A stretch of DNA of 64,000 bases from Cellulomonas marina. Lineage in GTDB: Bacteria; Actinomycetota; Actinomycetes; Actinomycetales; Cellulomonadaceae. The stretch covers positions 1 through 64,000 of the forward strand of contig NZ_FOKA01000003.1 of the NCBI RefSeq assembly GCF_900111925.1, given 5' to 3'. The position numbers were made by a program, and so were the translations under genes. Below, one piece after another: positions 16,825 through 24,891 of this stretch. The first letter of the stretch is position 1, and every line of letters begins with the position of its first letter. Under the pieces are notes generated by a model. That model searched no databases and had not been told where the DNA came from. It saw only the letters and a program-made list of their open reading frames with translations.

Positions 16825-17208
16825 GACAGGAACGGCCGCGGATCTCACGCGCATCGCGTCCGCGGCGGCGGCGTGCCGACGTCCGCTCGCGATGGACTCC
16901 GCGGTGCGCCGGGCGACGTCGAGCTGGCGGTCCAGCAGCGCCCGCGCGCGGACCTGCAGGCTGGCGGGCACGGGGCCCAGCCCCGTCGGGGGCACCCAGG
17001 ACGCGCTCGCGCCCTGGTGGACGGTCGGCACGGCGGGCCCTGCGGACGGTGTGCCGCCGGGCACGACGGCCGGTGCCGCGTGCGCCTCCGCGAGGATCCG
17101 CTCGGCCGTCTCCACGTCGGTCTCGAGCTCGCCCAGCACCGCCTCCCAGCGCTGCCGCCAGAGGTCCTCGACACCGCCGCCGTCGGCGGGGCTCCCCGGC
17201 GCGGCCAC
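16804..17208 (-). CDS. Small unknown protein coupled to fliS, possibly FliT-like
   Basis: A 134-residue protein starting at a GTG 1 bp beyond the fliS stop codon. A helical amino part (WRQRWEAVLGELETDVETAE and ERILAEAHAAP) is followed by a Pro/Gly linker and a second helical part (VRARALLDRQLDVARRTAES). I do not recognise a family with certainty. Position after fliS, small size and helical form recall FliT-type export chaperones, but that is only positional inference. No own ribosome site is obvious, which suggests translational coupling. Confidence 0.6.
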   Translation of the reverse strand: MAAPGSPADGGGVEDLWRQRWEAVLGELETDVETAERILAEAHAAPAVVPGGTPSAGPAVPTVHQGASASWVPPTGLGPVPASLQVRARALLDRQLDVARRTAESIASGRRHAAAADAMRVRSAAVPVYIDSET

Positions 17209-17209
17209 G

Positions 17210-17665
17210 TCAGCCGACGCCGAGCAGACCGGAGCTGGGCGCGCGGTCCGGCGTGCTCTCGGACGCGGCCGCCGGCCGCTGGGCGGGGACGGACCCCCGC
17301 GCGATGATGGCCGCGGCCTCATGCCACGCGGCCGCCAGCGGCGCCACGACGGCGCGGGTGCGCCGCACCCGGTCGGCGTCGGCGCGCACGTTGGCCTGCA
17401 CCAGCTCGTCGACGACGAAGGCGTACACCGACATGAGCTGGGCGCCGCCCTCCCACTCACGGGTGTCCAGCGAGCCCATGAGCTCGGTGACGATGTCCTG
17501 CGCGTGGCACAGGTGGCGCGAGGCGGCGCCCCGGTCGGCGAGCCGCAGCGCGGCCTCCCCCCGGTCGAGGTCGAGCAGCAGACGGTCGTAGAGCATCGTC
17601 AGCAGCTTCGCCGGTCCGGCGGTGCTGACGGCGTCGGCGAGGTACCGCGACCGCGGGTCGTACAT
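17210..17665 (-). CDS. fliS: Flagellin-specific export chaperone FliS
   Basis: A 151-residue helical protein with the FliS start YLADAVSTAGPAKLLTMLYD and the later block HLCHAQDIVTELMGSLD. It binds the flagellin C-terminus in the cytoplasm to prevent early polymerisation. A Pro/Ala/Ser-rich tail extends beyond the usual 125 residues. It lies 117 bp after fliD. Confidence 0.92.
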   Translation of the reverse strand: MYDPRSRYLADAVSTAGPAKLLTMLYDRLLLDLDRGEAALRLADRGAASRHLCHAQDIVTELMGSLDTREWEGGAQLMSVYAFVVDELVQANVRADADRVRRTRAVVAPLAAAWHEAAAIIARGSVPAQRPAAASESTPDRAPSSGLLGVG

Positions 17666-17782
17666 GGGTGCCGCCTCTCGGGGGTGCTGGTGGTGCAGGT
17701 GCGCCGACGGGTCGGGGCGCGCGCCGTCCTGGCCGCGCCGGCCAGGTGGTCACCCGGCCGTCAGACGGTGGTCAGCCGGTCG

Positions 17783-19156
17783 TCAGCCGTTCGTGCTGCT
17801 CATCGAGGCGAGCTGGGCGCTGAGCCAGCTCGACTGCGAGGAGGTCTTCTGCAGGGCGACCTCGAGCGCCGCGTACTGCTTCTGCAGGGCGGCCCGGCGG
17901 GTCGCGAGCCGGTCGTCCCAGTCGGCGATGCGCTGGCCGAGGTCCCGGACGAGCGCGTCCTGCCCCTTCACCTCGGAGGAGAGCGTCCCGCTCACGCTGT
18001 CGCCGGCGGCCTTCGTCACCCCGGCCACGGCCGTGGCGAGGCCCGACAGCACCGTCTGCACGGTGTCCGGCTCGGCGGCGAGGGCTGCGGTGAGGGCGTT
18101 CTCGTCGAGCGTGAACGTGCCGTCCCGGCCCAGGGTCAGCCCGATGCGGGCGATCGACGCGCCGCCGTACGTGCCCGAGGCGGTGCCCAGCAGCGACTGC
18201 TGCAGCGCACGCACGGCCGTGTTGCCCGACAGGACGCCGCCCGTCACCTTCGTCGCACCGTCGGTGCCCGTGGTCGACTTCACGGCCGTCTGGCTCGTGA
18301 TCTCGCCCATGACGAGGTTGAGGTTGGACACGAGGTTCGTGGCGAGCTTCTTGCGGGCGTCGGTGTCGGGGGCGACCGAGACCGTCACCGGCTTCTCCTC
18401 GACCGCGCTGATGGTCACGTCGACGCCGGACATGAGCCCGGTGAAGGTGTTGGACGCCTGGGTCAGCGTCTGCTGCGCGCCCGTGCCCGGGAACAGCGTG
18501 ATCGTCGCGTCGCCCGCGGCGCGGATGGGCTGGAGCGCGAGGGCGGCGCTCGTGCCGGCACCCGTCGTGTAGGACACGGAGAAGGACGACTGCGCCCCGG
18601 TCGTCGACCCGGTGAGCTGCAGCCGGTAGGACGGCGCGCTCGCGGTGCCCACGTTGACGGCGGAGGCGCGGACGCCCGAGGCGGGGTCGTTCAGCGCGTC
18701 GACGACGTCCAGGACGTCGGAGCTCACCGCGGTCACGGTGCTCGAGGTGCCGTCCGCGCGCGTGATGGTGAAGGAGGGGGTGGCCGACATGTCGGTCGGC
18801 GGCGCCGCCAGGGACGACTGCGCCGAGGCCAGGCCGGTGACCGAGAACGTGACCGAGGCCGGCACCGCGCGGGAGGCGCTGGCCGTCACGGAGGTGGCCG
18901 AGCTCGTCGCCTTCGTCGAGGTCCAGGACTCGGGCTTCGCCGCCGCCTCCGCCGCGCCCTGCAGGGAGAGGTTCTTCGCGTTGAGCGACTTCAGCGCCGT
19001 GGACAGCGCCGTGGCCGCCGACTGCTTGCGGGTGAGCAGCGTCTGCTGCCGGGCGTCGAGCGAGACCAGGCTGTTGATGAGGCCGTCGGTGTCCAGCCCC
19101 GAGACGAGGCCGGAGATGGCGAGGGTGGAGCCGCTGGTGCCGGACACGGTGCTCAT
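17783..19156 (-). CDS. fliD: Flagellar filament cap protein FliD
   Basis: A 457-residue cap protein. The FliD amino signature ISGLVSGLDTDGLINSLVSL lies at about residues 13-32 and the C-terminal coil QDALVRDLGQRIADWDDRLA near residue 410. The ATG at 19156 has a GGAGGG ribosome site; upstream codons lack one. It folds incoming flagellin at the filament tip. Two hairpins separate it from fliC, so it probably has its own promoter or depends on read-through. Confidence 0.94.
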   Translation of the reverse strand: MSTVSGTSGSTLAISGLVSGLDTDGLINSLVSLDARQQTLLTRKQSAATALSTALKSLNAKNLSLQGAAEAAAKPESWTSTKATSSATSVTASASRAVPASVTFSVTGLASAQSSLAAPPTDMSATPSFTITRADGTSSTVTAVSSDVLDVVDALNDPASGVRASAVNVGTASAPSYRLQLTGSTTGAQSSFSVSYTTGAGTSAALALQPIRAAGDATITLFPGTGAQQTLTQASNTFTGLMSGVDVTISAVEEKPVTVSVAPDTDARKKLATNLVSNLNLVMGEITSQTAVKSTTGTDGATKVTGGVLSGNTAVRALQQSLLGTASGTYGGASIARIGLTLGRDGTFTLDENALTAALAAEPDTVQTVLSGLATAVAGVTKAAGDSVSGTLSSEVKGQDALVRDLGQRIADWDDRLATRRAALQKQYAALEVALQKTSSQSSWLSAQLASMSSTNG

Positions 19157-19220
19157 GGGGTGGTCGCCCTCCGTCGCGGACGGGCCGGCGGACGGGCCGG
19201 CGGTCGTGGTGCGGACATGC

Positions 19221-19260
19221 CACCGGCGGTGGACGGACGGGTGTCCGCCCACCGCCGGTG
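19221..19260 (-). terminator. Second hairpin between fliC and fliD
   Basis: CACCGGCGGTGGACGGA pairs with TCCGCCCACCGCCGGTG with one mismatch around a 6-nt loop. It lies 14 bp beyond the first hairpin and 64 bp before the fliD start. Confidence 0.6.
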
Positions 19261-19273
19261 AGGGGTGCTGTCA

Positions 19274-19300
19274 CGGGCGGCCGGGATCGCCGGCCGCCCG
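19274..19300 (-). terminator. Flagellin gene terminator
   Basis: Perfect 11-bp stem CGGGCGGCCGG / CCGGCCGCCCG with a 5-nt loop, starting 6 bp after the fliC stop codon. Confidence 0.75.
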
Positions 19301-19306
19301 CGGGGA

Positions 19307-20137
19307 TCAGCCCTGCAGGAGCGAGAGGACGCCCTGCGGGAGCGACTTGGCCTGCGCCAGCATGGAGGTGCCGGCCTGCTGCAGGATCTGCGAGCGGGTG
19401 AAGTTCACCATCTCGAGAGCCATGTCGGTGTCCTGGATGCGGCTGTTCGAGGCGGCCAGGTTCTCGGCCGCGACGTTCAGGTTGTTGATGGTGTGGTCGA
19501 AGCGGTTCTGCACGGCACCGAGCTTGGAGCGGACGCTCGAGACCGTGGAGATGGCCGTGTCGATCGCGGAGATGGCGGCGGTGGCGCCGGCCAGCGTGGT
19601 GACGTTGACCGAGGCGACGCTCAGGCCCGACGCGCTGGCCGTGGTGCCCAGCGTGACGGTGATCTGGTTCGTCGTGCCGGCGTTCGCGCCCACCTGGAAG
19701 GTGCCGTTGTAGGAGCCGTCGAGCAGCTTCTTGCCGTTGAACTCCGTGGTGGAGGAGATGCGGTCCAGCTCGGTCGTGAGCTGCCCGATCTCGTCCTGGA
19801 TGTTGCCCTTGGCGGCGGCGGAGAGGCCACCGTCGTTCGCGGCCTGCACCGACAGCGTGCGCATGCGCTGCAGGATGGAGTGCGTCTCGGTGAGCGCGCC
19901 CTCCGCGGTCTGGACGACGGAGATGCCGTCCTGGGCGTTGCGGACGGCCTGGTTCGTGCCGTTGATCTGCGACTGGAAGCCCTGCGAGATCGCGAGGCCG
20001 GCCGCGTCGTCCGCCGCGCGGTTGATCCGCAGGCCCGACGACAGCTTCTCGAGCGAGGAGCTCAGCGACTTGTTGGTCGCGTTGAGGTTGCCGTAGGCGT
20101 TGAGGGCGGCGACGTTCGTGTTGACAGAGAGACCCAT
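19307..20137 (-). CDS. fliC: Flagellin
   Basis: A 276-residue flagellin with complete D0/D1 ends: SVNTNVAALNAYGNLN, then LSSGLRINRAADDAAGLAIS at the amino side, and ENLAASNSRIQDTDMALEM with QILQQAGTSMLAQAKSLPQG at the carboxyl side. The central D2/D3 part is only a short Thr/Ala/Ser-rich loop (about 145-190), a plausible site for O-glycans. A strong AAGGAGG site precedes the ATG and a sigma-28 promoter lies at 20192-20218. Own terminator downstream. It is the only flagellin gene in the window. Confidence 0.98.
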   Translation of the reverse strand: MGLSVNTNVAALNAYGNLNATNKSLSSSLEKLSSGLRINRAADDAAGLAISQGFQSQINGTNQAVRNAQDGISVVQTAEGALTETHSILQRMRTLSVQAANDGGLSAAAKGNIQDEIGQLTTELDRISSTTEFNGKKLLDGSYNGTFQVGANAGTTNQITVTLGTTASASGLSVASVNVTTLAGATAAISAIDTAISTVSSVRSKLGAVQNRFDHTINNLNVAAENLAASNSRIQDTDMALEMVNFTRSQILQQAGTSMLAQAKSLPQGVLSLLQG

Positions 20138-20191
20138 GGTTCTCGTCCTCCTTGATTCGGGTCGGGCGGCCCATCCGTGGGCACACCCTGT

Positions 20192-20218
20192 CTATCGGGT
20201 TCCCCGCCCACCCCTTGA
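20192..20218 (-). promoter_or_regulatory. Sigma-28 promoter of the flagellin gene
   Basis: Minus-strand TCAA (20218-20215), 15-bp spacer, CCCGATAG (20199-20192). About 54 bp upstream of the flagellin ATG. Confidence 0.72.
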
Positions 20219-20239
20219 GGTGTTCGGGAGGTCTTTTCT

Positions 20240-21781
20240 TCAGGCGCTCGCCGCGCGGCTGACGAGGCCGGGCGCGACGACCGACAGCTCGGACAGCAGC
20301 GCGTCCTCCTCGTGCGGCGCGACGAGCTCGAGCACGTCCTCGAGCGCGTCTGCGCCCCGCACGTCCCGCCACACGTCGTAGGCCAGTGCCGCGGCGATCG
20401 CACGGTCGCGCGGCTCGCGCGCCTCGTCGCACGCCACCGCCACGAGCGTGCAGTCCTGCTCCAGGCCGGCGCCACGCAGGCGCGCGGCCCACCGGGCCGT
20501 CTCCTCCAGGTCCATGACGGGGTGCAGCCGGGACGCCGCCAGGAGCGCCGCACCGCTGTCGGGCCGCACGGCCACGAGCACGTCGAGGACCCGCAGGGCC
20601 TGCGTGCCGGGCTCCGTGAGGCAGCGGGCGACGAAGGGCGGCCACAGCGGCGCGGGCATCGCCCCCGCGACCTCGGCCAGGGCCTCCTCGCCGAGCAGCG
20701 CGAGCAGCACCATCGGCGGCCCGGGGGCGAAGCCGCGGGCCGCGGCGTCGACCGCCACCCTGCGCGCCCGGGCCGTCTTCCCGACCGTCGCCAGCGCCCA
20801 CACCTCGGCCGCGGCGAGGGACCGGCGGTCGAGCCGCACGAGGTCCTCGTCCACGGAGGTGGTCGGCACGTGCTCGAGGGCCTCGAGGGTCGCGGGGGCG
20901 TCCCCGGCCGCCGCGGCGAGCGTGGCCCGGACCGCCCAGGGCTCGGCGGGGTTGGACCCCGTCTCCTCCCACCGCTCGAGCCAGCGCTCGCGCAGGTCCG
21001 GCCGGCTCGCCTCGTCGGCGGCCCCGACCATCGCCCGGGCCAGCGTCGTGGTCGTCCGGCGCGTCATGTGGCCCTCGGCGACGAGCCGCTCGGCGAGGTC
21101 GAGCGCCTCCTGCGCCCGGCCGACCAGCACCCAGGACCGGGCGAGGTTCGCCTCACGCGTGGCGACCTCGACCGCCGGACGCCCCTCGGCGCGGGCCGCC
21201 TCGAGGTCATTCTCCGCGATCTCGGCGTTGCGGCGGGCCTTGTCCCGCTCGGCGAACCGGTCGGTGTCGTAGCCGGAGTGCCGCAGGACGACGTCCGGCA
21301 GCGCGCGCACCAGCAGGGGCCCGCCGCCGTCGAGCACGAGCTGCTCGTGGAGCTCGCCGACCCAGTGCACGTCACCCCGGCGGTGCACGCGGATGACGGA
21401 GGCGCCCACGGGGTGCTCTCCCGGCGCCGCCGTGCTGACCTGCAGGACCGAGTGCACCGGCGCGCCACCGGCGCCCAGGCGCCTGCGGAGCTGGTGCGGG
21501 TCGCCCTCGAACACCTCGTCGGCGTCGATGCTGAGCACCCAGTCGGCGGTCACGTGCTCCAGCGCGCGGTTGCGCGCCGCGCCGAAGTCGTCGTCCCAGT
21601 ACCCCTCGACGACGCGCGCGCCGCACGCCCGCGCGACCTCGACCGTCGCGTCCGTCGAGCCGGTGTCGTAGACGACGACCTCGTCGGCCCAGCCGACGGA
21701 CTCCAGGCAGGGCCGCAGCACGTCCTCCTCGTCCTTGACGATGAGGACGGCCGCGATGCTGAGCCGTGCGCGCGTTGCCAT
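20240..21781 (-). CDS. GT2 glycosyltransferase with TPR-like C-terminal region, candidate flagellin glycosyltransferase
   Basis: A 513-residue protein. Residues 8-190 are a GT2 domain: AAVLIVKDEEDVLRPCLESV, YDTGSTDATVEVAR, and the metal-binding DAD at 86-88 in WVLSIDADEVF. Residues about 195-510 are helical and resemble tetratricopeptide-type repeats (ANLARSWVLVGRAQEALDLA), a layout seen in glycosyltransferases that modify proteins. An ATG with GGAGGAA starts it. It is the next gene upstream of flagellin, which supports, but does not prove, that flagellin is the acceptor. Confidence 0.78.
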   Translation of the reverse strand: MATRARLSIAAVLIVKDEEDVLRPCLESVGWADEVVVYDTGSTDATVEVARACGARVVEGYWDDDFGAARNRALEHVTADWVLSIDADEVFEGDPHQLRRRLGAGGAPVHSVLQVSTAAPGEHPVGASVIRVHRRGDVHWVGELHEQLVLDGGGPLLVRALPDVVLRHSGYDTDRFAERDKARRNAEIAENDLEAARAEGRPAVEVATREANLARSWVLVGRAQEALDLAERLVAEGHMTRRTTTTLARAMVGAADEASRPDLRERWLERWEETGSNPAEPWAVRATLAAAAGDAPATLEALEHVPTTSVDEDLVRLDRRSLAAAEVWALATVGKTARARRVAVDAAARGFAPGPPMVLLALLGEEALAEVAGAMPAPLWPPFVARCLTEPGTQALRVLDVLVAVRPDSGAALLAASRLHPVMDLEETARWAARLRGAGLEQDCTLVAVACDEAREPRDRAIAAALAYDVWRDVRGADALEDVLELVAPHEEDALLSELSVVAPGLVSRAASA

Positions 21782-21876
21782 CGTTCCTCCAGGTCCCGGC
21801 CCGGTGGTCCGGGCCCTCCTGTGGCACGATCGTCCGGCCGGGGCGCGCGCTGAGCCGTTGCGGCGAACGCGACGCC

Positions 21877-21903
21877 TCAGACGGGTGACCTCGCCGCCGA
21901 TCC
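21877..21903 (+). promoter_or_regulatory. Possible sigma-28-like promoter of the double GT4 gene
   Basis: TCAG (21877-21880), 15-bp spacer, GCCGATCC (21896-21903). Only 7 nt separate it from the ATG at 21911, so the transcript would be leaderless; no ribosome site is seen there. Confidence 0.5.
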
Positions 21904-21910
21904 CTCAGGC

Positions 21911-24688
21911 ATGTGGTTCGCCGACCCCGCCGCCCGCCTGCACCTCGGCCTCGCGCCCGACGCGCCGCTGCGCGTGCGCTGGGAGGGGTACCTGCGCAAC
22001 CCCTCGGGCTACGGGCACGAGGGGCGCCACCTCGCCCTCGGCCTCGCGCGGGCGGGGTGGGAGGTCGTCGTCCGCACGGTCCAGGACGTGCCCGGCTTCG
22101 AGGCGGCGCTCCCGGCCGGGGACCGCGCGCTGCTCGCGGAGCTCCTGGCCCGCGAGCCCGGTGACGAGGACGTCGTCGTGCAGAACGTCGTGCCGAACCT
22201 CGTGGGCCGGCGCGCCCAGGGCGGGTACCAGGTGGCCCGGACGATGTTCGAGTCGGACGGCCTGAACCCGGCATGGCTGGCCCAGCTCCGGCAGGTCGAC
22301 GAGGTCTGGGTCCCGACCGCCTTCAACGCCCGCACGTTCCCCGCCGCCGGCCTCGACGTGCCCGTGCACGTCGTCCCGGGCGGCGTCGACACCGCCCTCT
22401 TCGCCCCGGGCGCCGCGCCGCTGCCGGCCCTCGCGGACGGCCCCGGCACGACCTTCCTCGCCGTCGCCGCGGACGCGGCCAACCGACGCAAGGGCTGGGA
22501 CGTGCTGCTCACCGCCTGGGCGCTGGCCTTCGAGCCCGGCGACGACGTCCGTCTCGTCCTCAAGGTCGACGGTGCGGACACGGGCTCGCCCGACGCCTGG
22601 GGCGTCGGCGAGGTCGCCGCGCGCGTCGAGCGGGTCCGCGCACGCACGGAGCGCTGGGTCGACGCGACCCTCGCCGCGCTCGGCCGCAACCGCTCCGACG
22701 TCGCCCCGGTGGTGGTGCTCCCCGACCTGGTGCCCGAGGCCCTCATGCCCGCCCTCTACGCCGCGGCCGACGCCGTCGTCATGCCCAGCCGCGGCGAGGG
22801 CTACGGTCTGCCGGCGCTCGAGGCGATGGCGTGCGGCGTGCCATTGGTGGCCACGGACTGGAGCGGGCTGGGCGACCTCCTCGACGAGGGCGTCGCGCTC
22901 CCGGTCGACGTCGAGCGCCTCGTCGAGATCAGGCCCGACGAGATGGGCCCCGTCTACGCGGGCCAGCGCTGGGCGCAGCCGTCCGTCCCCTCCCTGGTCG
23001 CGCAGCTCCACCGCGTGGTCGACGACCGGGCGGCGATGGCGGCCGTCGGTGCCGCCGCCAGGGAGCATGCCGTGCGGGCGTGGGACTGGTCCGTCGGCGT
23101 CGCGGCGGCCGCCGCGCGCCTCGAGGCGATCGGCCGCCGGGTGCGCCGCCGCCCCGCCGCGCCGGACGCCGTGCGCGTGCGCTGGGAGGGCGAGCAGTAC
23201 AGCACCCACAGCCTCGCGCACGTCAACCGCGGCATCTGCCGCGAGCTCGTCGCCGACCCGCGCGTGGCCCTCGAGGTGGCGACGCGTGAGGTCGACCCGG
23301 TGCCGGACCTCGTCGCCGGGAGCCCCGACGCGCTGCTCGGTGCGACGGCCCCCGTGCACGACGTGCCCCAGGTGACCGTGCGCCACCAGTGGCCGCCGGA
23401 CTGGACCCCGCCGGCGCGTGGCGCGTACGTCCTCGTGCAGCCGTGGGAGTTCGGCGGCCTGCCGCAGGAGTGGGCCGACGGCGCCCGGCTCGCGGACGAG
23501 ATCTGGTGCTACTCCACGTGGGTGCGCGACTGCTACGAGCTGTCCGGCGTCCCGGCCGAGAAGCTGCGCGTCGTCCCTCTGGGTGTCGACACCGACGTGT
23601 TCTCCCCCGACGGCGACCGGCACCCGCTGGCGACGACGAAGGGCACCCGGCTGCTGTACTGCGGCGGGCCGCTGCCCCGCAAGGGCATCGACGTCCTCGT
23701 CGCCGCGTACCTCGACGCCTTCACCGCGGACGACGACGTCTGCCTGGTGGTGAAGGCGCACGGCACCCGCACCACCTACCCGGGCAGCCGGGACCACCTC
23801 GACGAGCTGCTCGAGCGCGCGGCGCTGCCCGGGGCGCCGGCCGTGGAGGTCATCGACGAGGACCTCACCACCGCCGGGCTGGCCGCGCTGTACCGCGCGT
23901 GCGACGCCCTGGTGCACCCGTACCGCGGCGAGGGGTTCGCCCTGCCGGTCGCCGAGGCGATGGCGTGCGGGCTGCCCGTGGTGGTCACCGCCGTCGGCGC
24001 GACCGCGGACTTCTGCGACGAGGCGACGGGCTGGCTCGTGCCCGCCGAGGTCCGCCGGCTGCGGACGCACACGTTCGGCCCCGGGGCCGCGAAGTACTTC
24101 TGGGCCGAGCCCGACGCGGCCGCGCTGGGAGCCCTCCTCCGCGAGGTCGTCGACCGGCCCGACGAGCGCGTCCGCCGTGGGGCCGCCGCGCGCCGCCGCA
24201 TCGCGGAGGGGTTCACCTGGCGGGCCACCGCCCGGGCGGTCGCGGACCGGCTCGCGGAGCTGGCGCACGTCGTGCCGCTCGCGGAGCGTCCGGTGCCGGC
24301 ACTGGCCACCCGGTCGCGTCGGACCGTGCTGCACGTGCCGGGCCAGCACGAGCCGGGACGACCCGGCGGGGGCCTCGTGACCCAGCGCTCGGCCGGCGCC
24401 CAGGCGACCGACGCCCTCGTCACCTACCTGGCGACCTACCGCGCCGGCGACGACATCTGCCTCGTGCTGCCCGTCGCGCCCGACCCCGCGGCCGTGGCCG
24501 AGGCCGTCGAGGACGTGCGGGCGCGCATCGCCGCAGCCTGCCTGCCCGAGCACGAGGTCCCCGAGATCCTCCTGGTCCCGGCCGGTCCCGACGAGCTGCC
24601 GGCCCTGCGCGCGATGACCGCGTGGAGCACCGACGACCCCGGCGTCGACCTGCCCGCGCTCGGTCGCCGCACCCCCGTCGCGCGCTGA
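21911..24688 (+). CDS. Double-domain GT4 glycosyltransferase
   Basis: A 925-residue protein with two consecutive GT-B (GT4) glycosyltransferase units. Unit 1 starts LRVRWEGYLRNPSGYGHEGR and has the E-x7-E nucleotide-sugar motif EGYGLPALE at about 296-304. Unit 2 starts near residue 420 with VRVRWEGEQYSTHSLAHVNR and has EGFALPVAE at about 673. The shared VRWEG start and RKGWDVLL/RKGIDVLV segments point to internal duplication. The last 130 residues are a different, unassigned tail. No signal peptide or membrane segment. Divergent from the GT2 gene, convergent with the sigma gene. It probably adds two sugars of a cell-surface or flagellar glycan; the substrate is unknown. Confidence 0.8.
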   Translation: MWFADPAARLHLGLAPDAPLRVRWEGYLRNPSGYGHEGRHLALGLARAGWEVVVRTVQDVPGFEAALPAGDRALLAELLAREPGDEDVVVQNVVPNLVGRRAQGGYQVARTMFESDGLNPAWLAQLRQVDEVWVPTAFNARTFPAAGLDVPVHVVPGGVDTALFAPGAAPLPALADGPGTTFLAVAADAANRRKGWDVLLTAWALAFEPGDDVRLVLKVDGADTGSPDAWGVGEVAARVERVRARTERWVDATLAALGRNRSDVAPVVVLPDLVPEALMPALYAAADAVVMPSRGEGYGLPALEAMACGVPLVATDWSGLGDLLDEGVALPVDVERLVEIRPDEMGPVYAGQRWAQPSVPSLVAQLHRVVDDRAAMAAVGAAAREHAVRAWDWSVGVAAAAARLEAIGRRVRRRPAAPDAVRVRWEGEQYSTHSLAHVNRGICRELVADPRVALEVATREVDPVPDLVAGSPDALLGATAPVHDVPQVTVRHQWPPDWTPPARGAYVLVQPWEFGGLPQEWADGARLADEIWCYSTWVRDCYELSGVPAEKLRVVPLGVDTDVFSPDGDRHPLATTKGTRLLYCGGPLPRKGIDVLVAAYLDAFTADDDVCLVVKAHGTRTTYPGSRDHLDELLERAALPGAPAVEVIDEDLTTAGLAALYRACDALVHPYRGEGFALPVAEAMACGLPVVVTAVGATADFCDEATGWLVPAEVRRLRTHTFGPGAAKYFWAEPDAAALGALLREVVDRPDERVRRGAAARRRIAEGFTWRATARAVADRLAELAHVVPLAERPVPALATRSRRTVLHVPGQHEPGRPGGGLVTQRSAGAQATDALVTYLATYRAGDDICLVLPVAPDPAAVAEAVEDVRARIAAACLPEHEVPEILLVPAGPDELPALRAMTAWSTDDPGVDLPALGRRTPVAR

Positions 24689-24754
24689 GCGGTCCTCCGC
24701 GTCGTCCCCGGTCCGCGCGTGCGTGGGCCGAGGACGACGTCGTCCCCGGCTCGT

Positions 24755-24797
24755 CCCACCCTGCGCCACCCTGCGCCGCCCTGGGCCACCCTGCGCG
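24755..24797. repeat. Imperfect decamer repeat after the GT4 gene
   Basis: About four copies of the 10-bp unit CTGCGCCACC with single-base changes, just before the terminator hairpin. Confidence 0.7.
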
Positions 24798-24806
24798 GGA
24801 CGCACG

Positions 24807-24836
24807 ACGGCCCCGGGGCGTGAGCCCCGGGGCCGT
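24807..24836. terminator. Bidirectional terminator between the GT4 and sigma factor genes
   Basis: Perfect 13-bp stem ACGGCCCCGGGGC / GCCCCGGGGCCGT with a GTGA tetraloop. It lies between two genes that face each other and can end transcription from both sides. Confidence 0.8.
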
Positions 24837-24891
24837 GCGGTGAGCTGGGTCGTGCGGGTGAGCGGTGCGTGAGCGGCGCGTGGTGCCGCGG

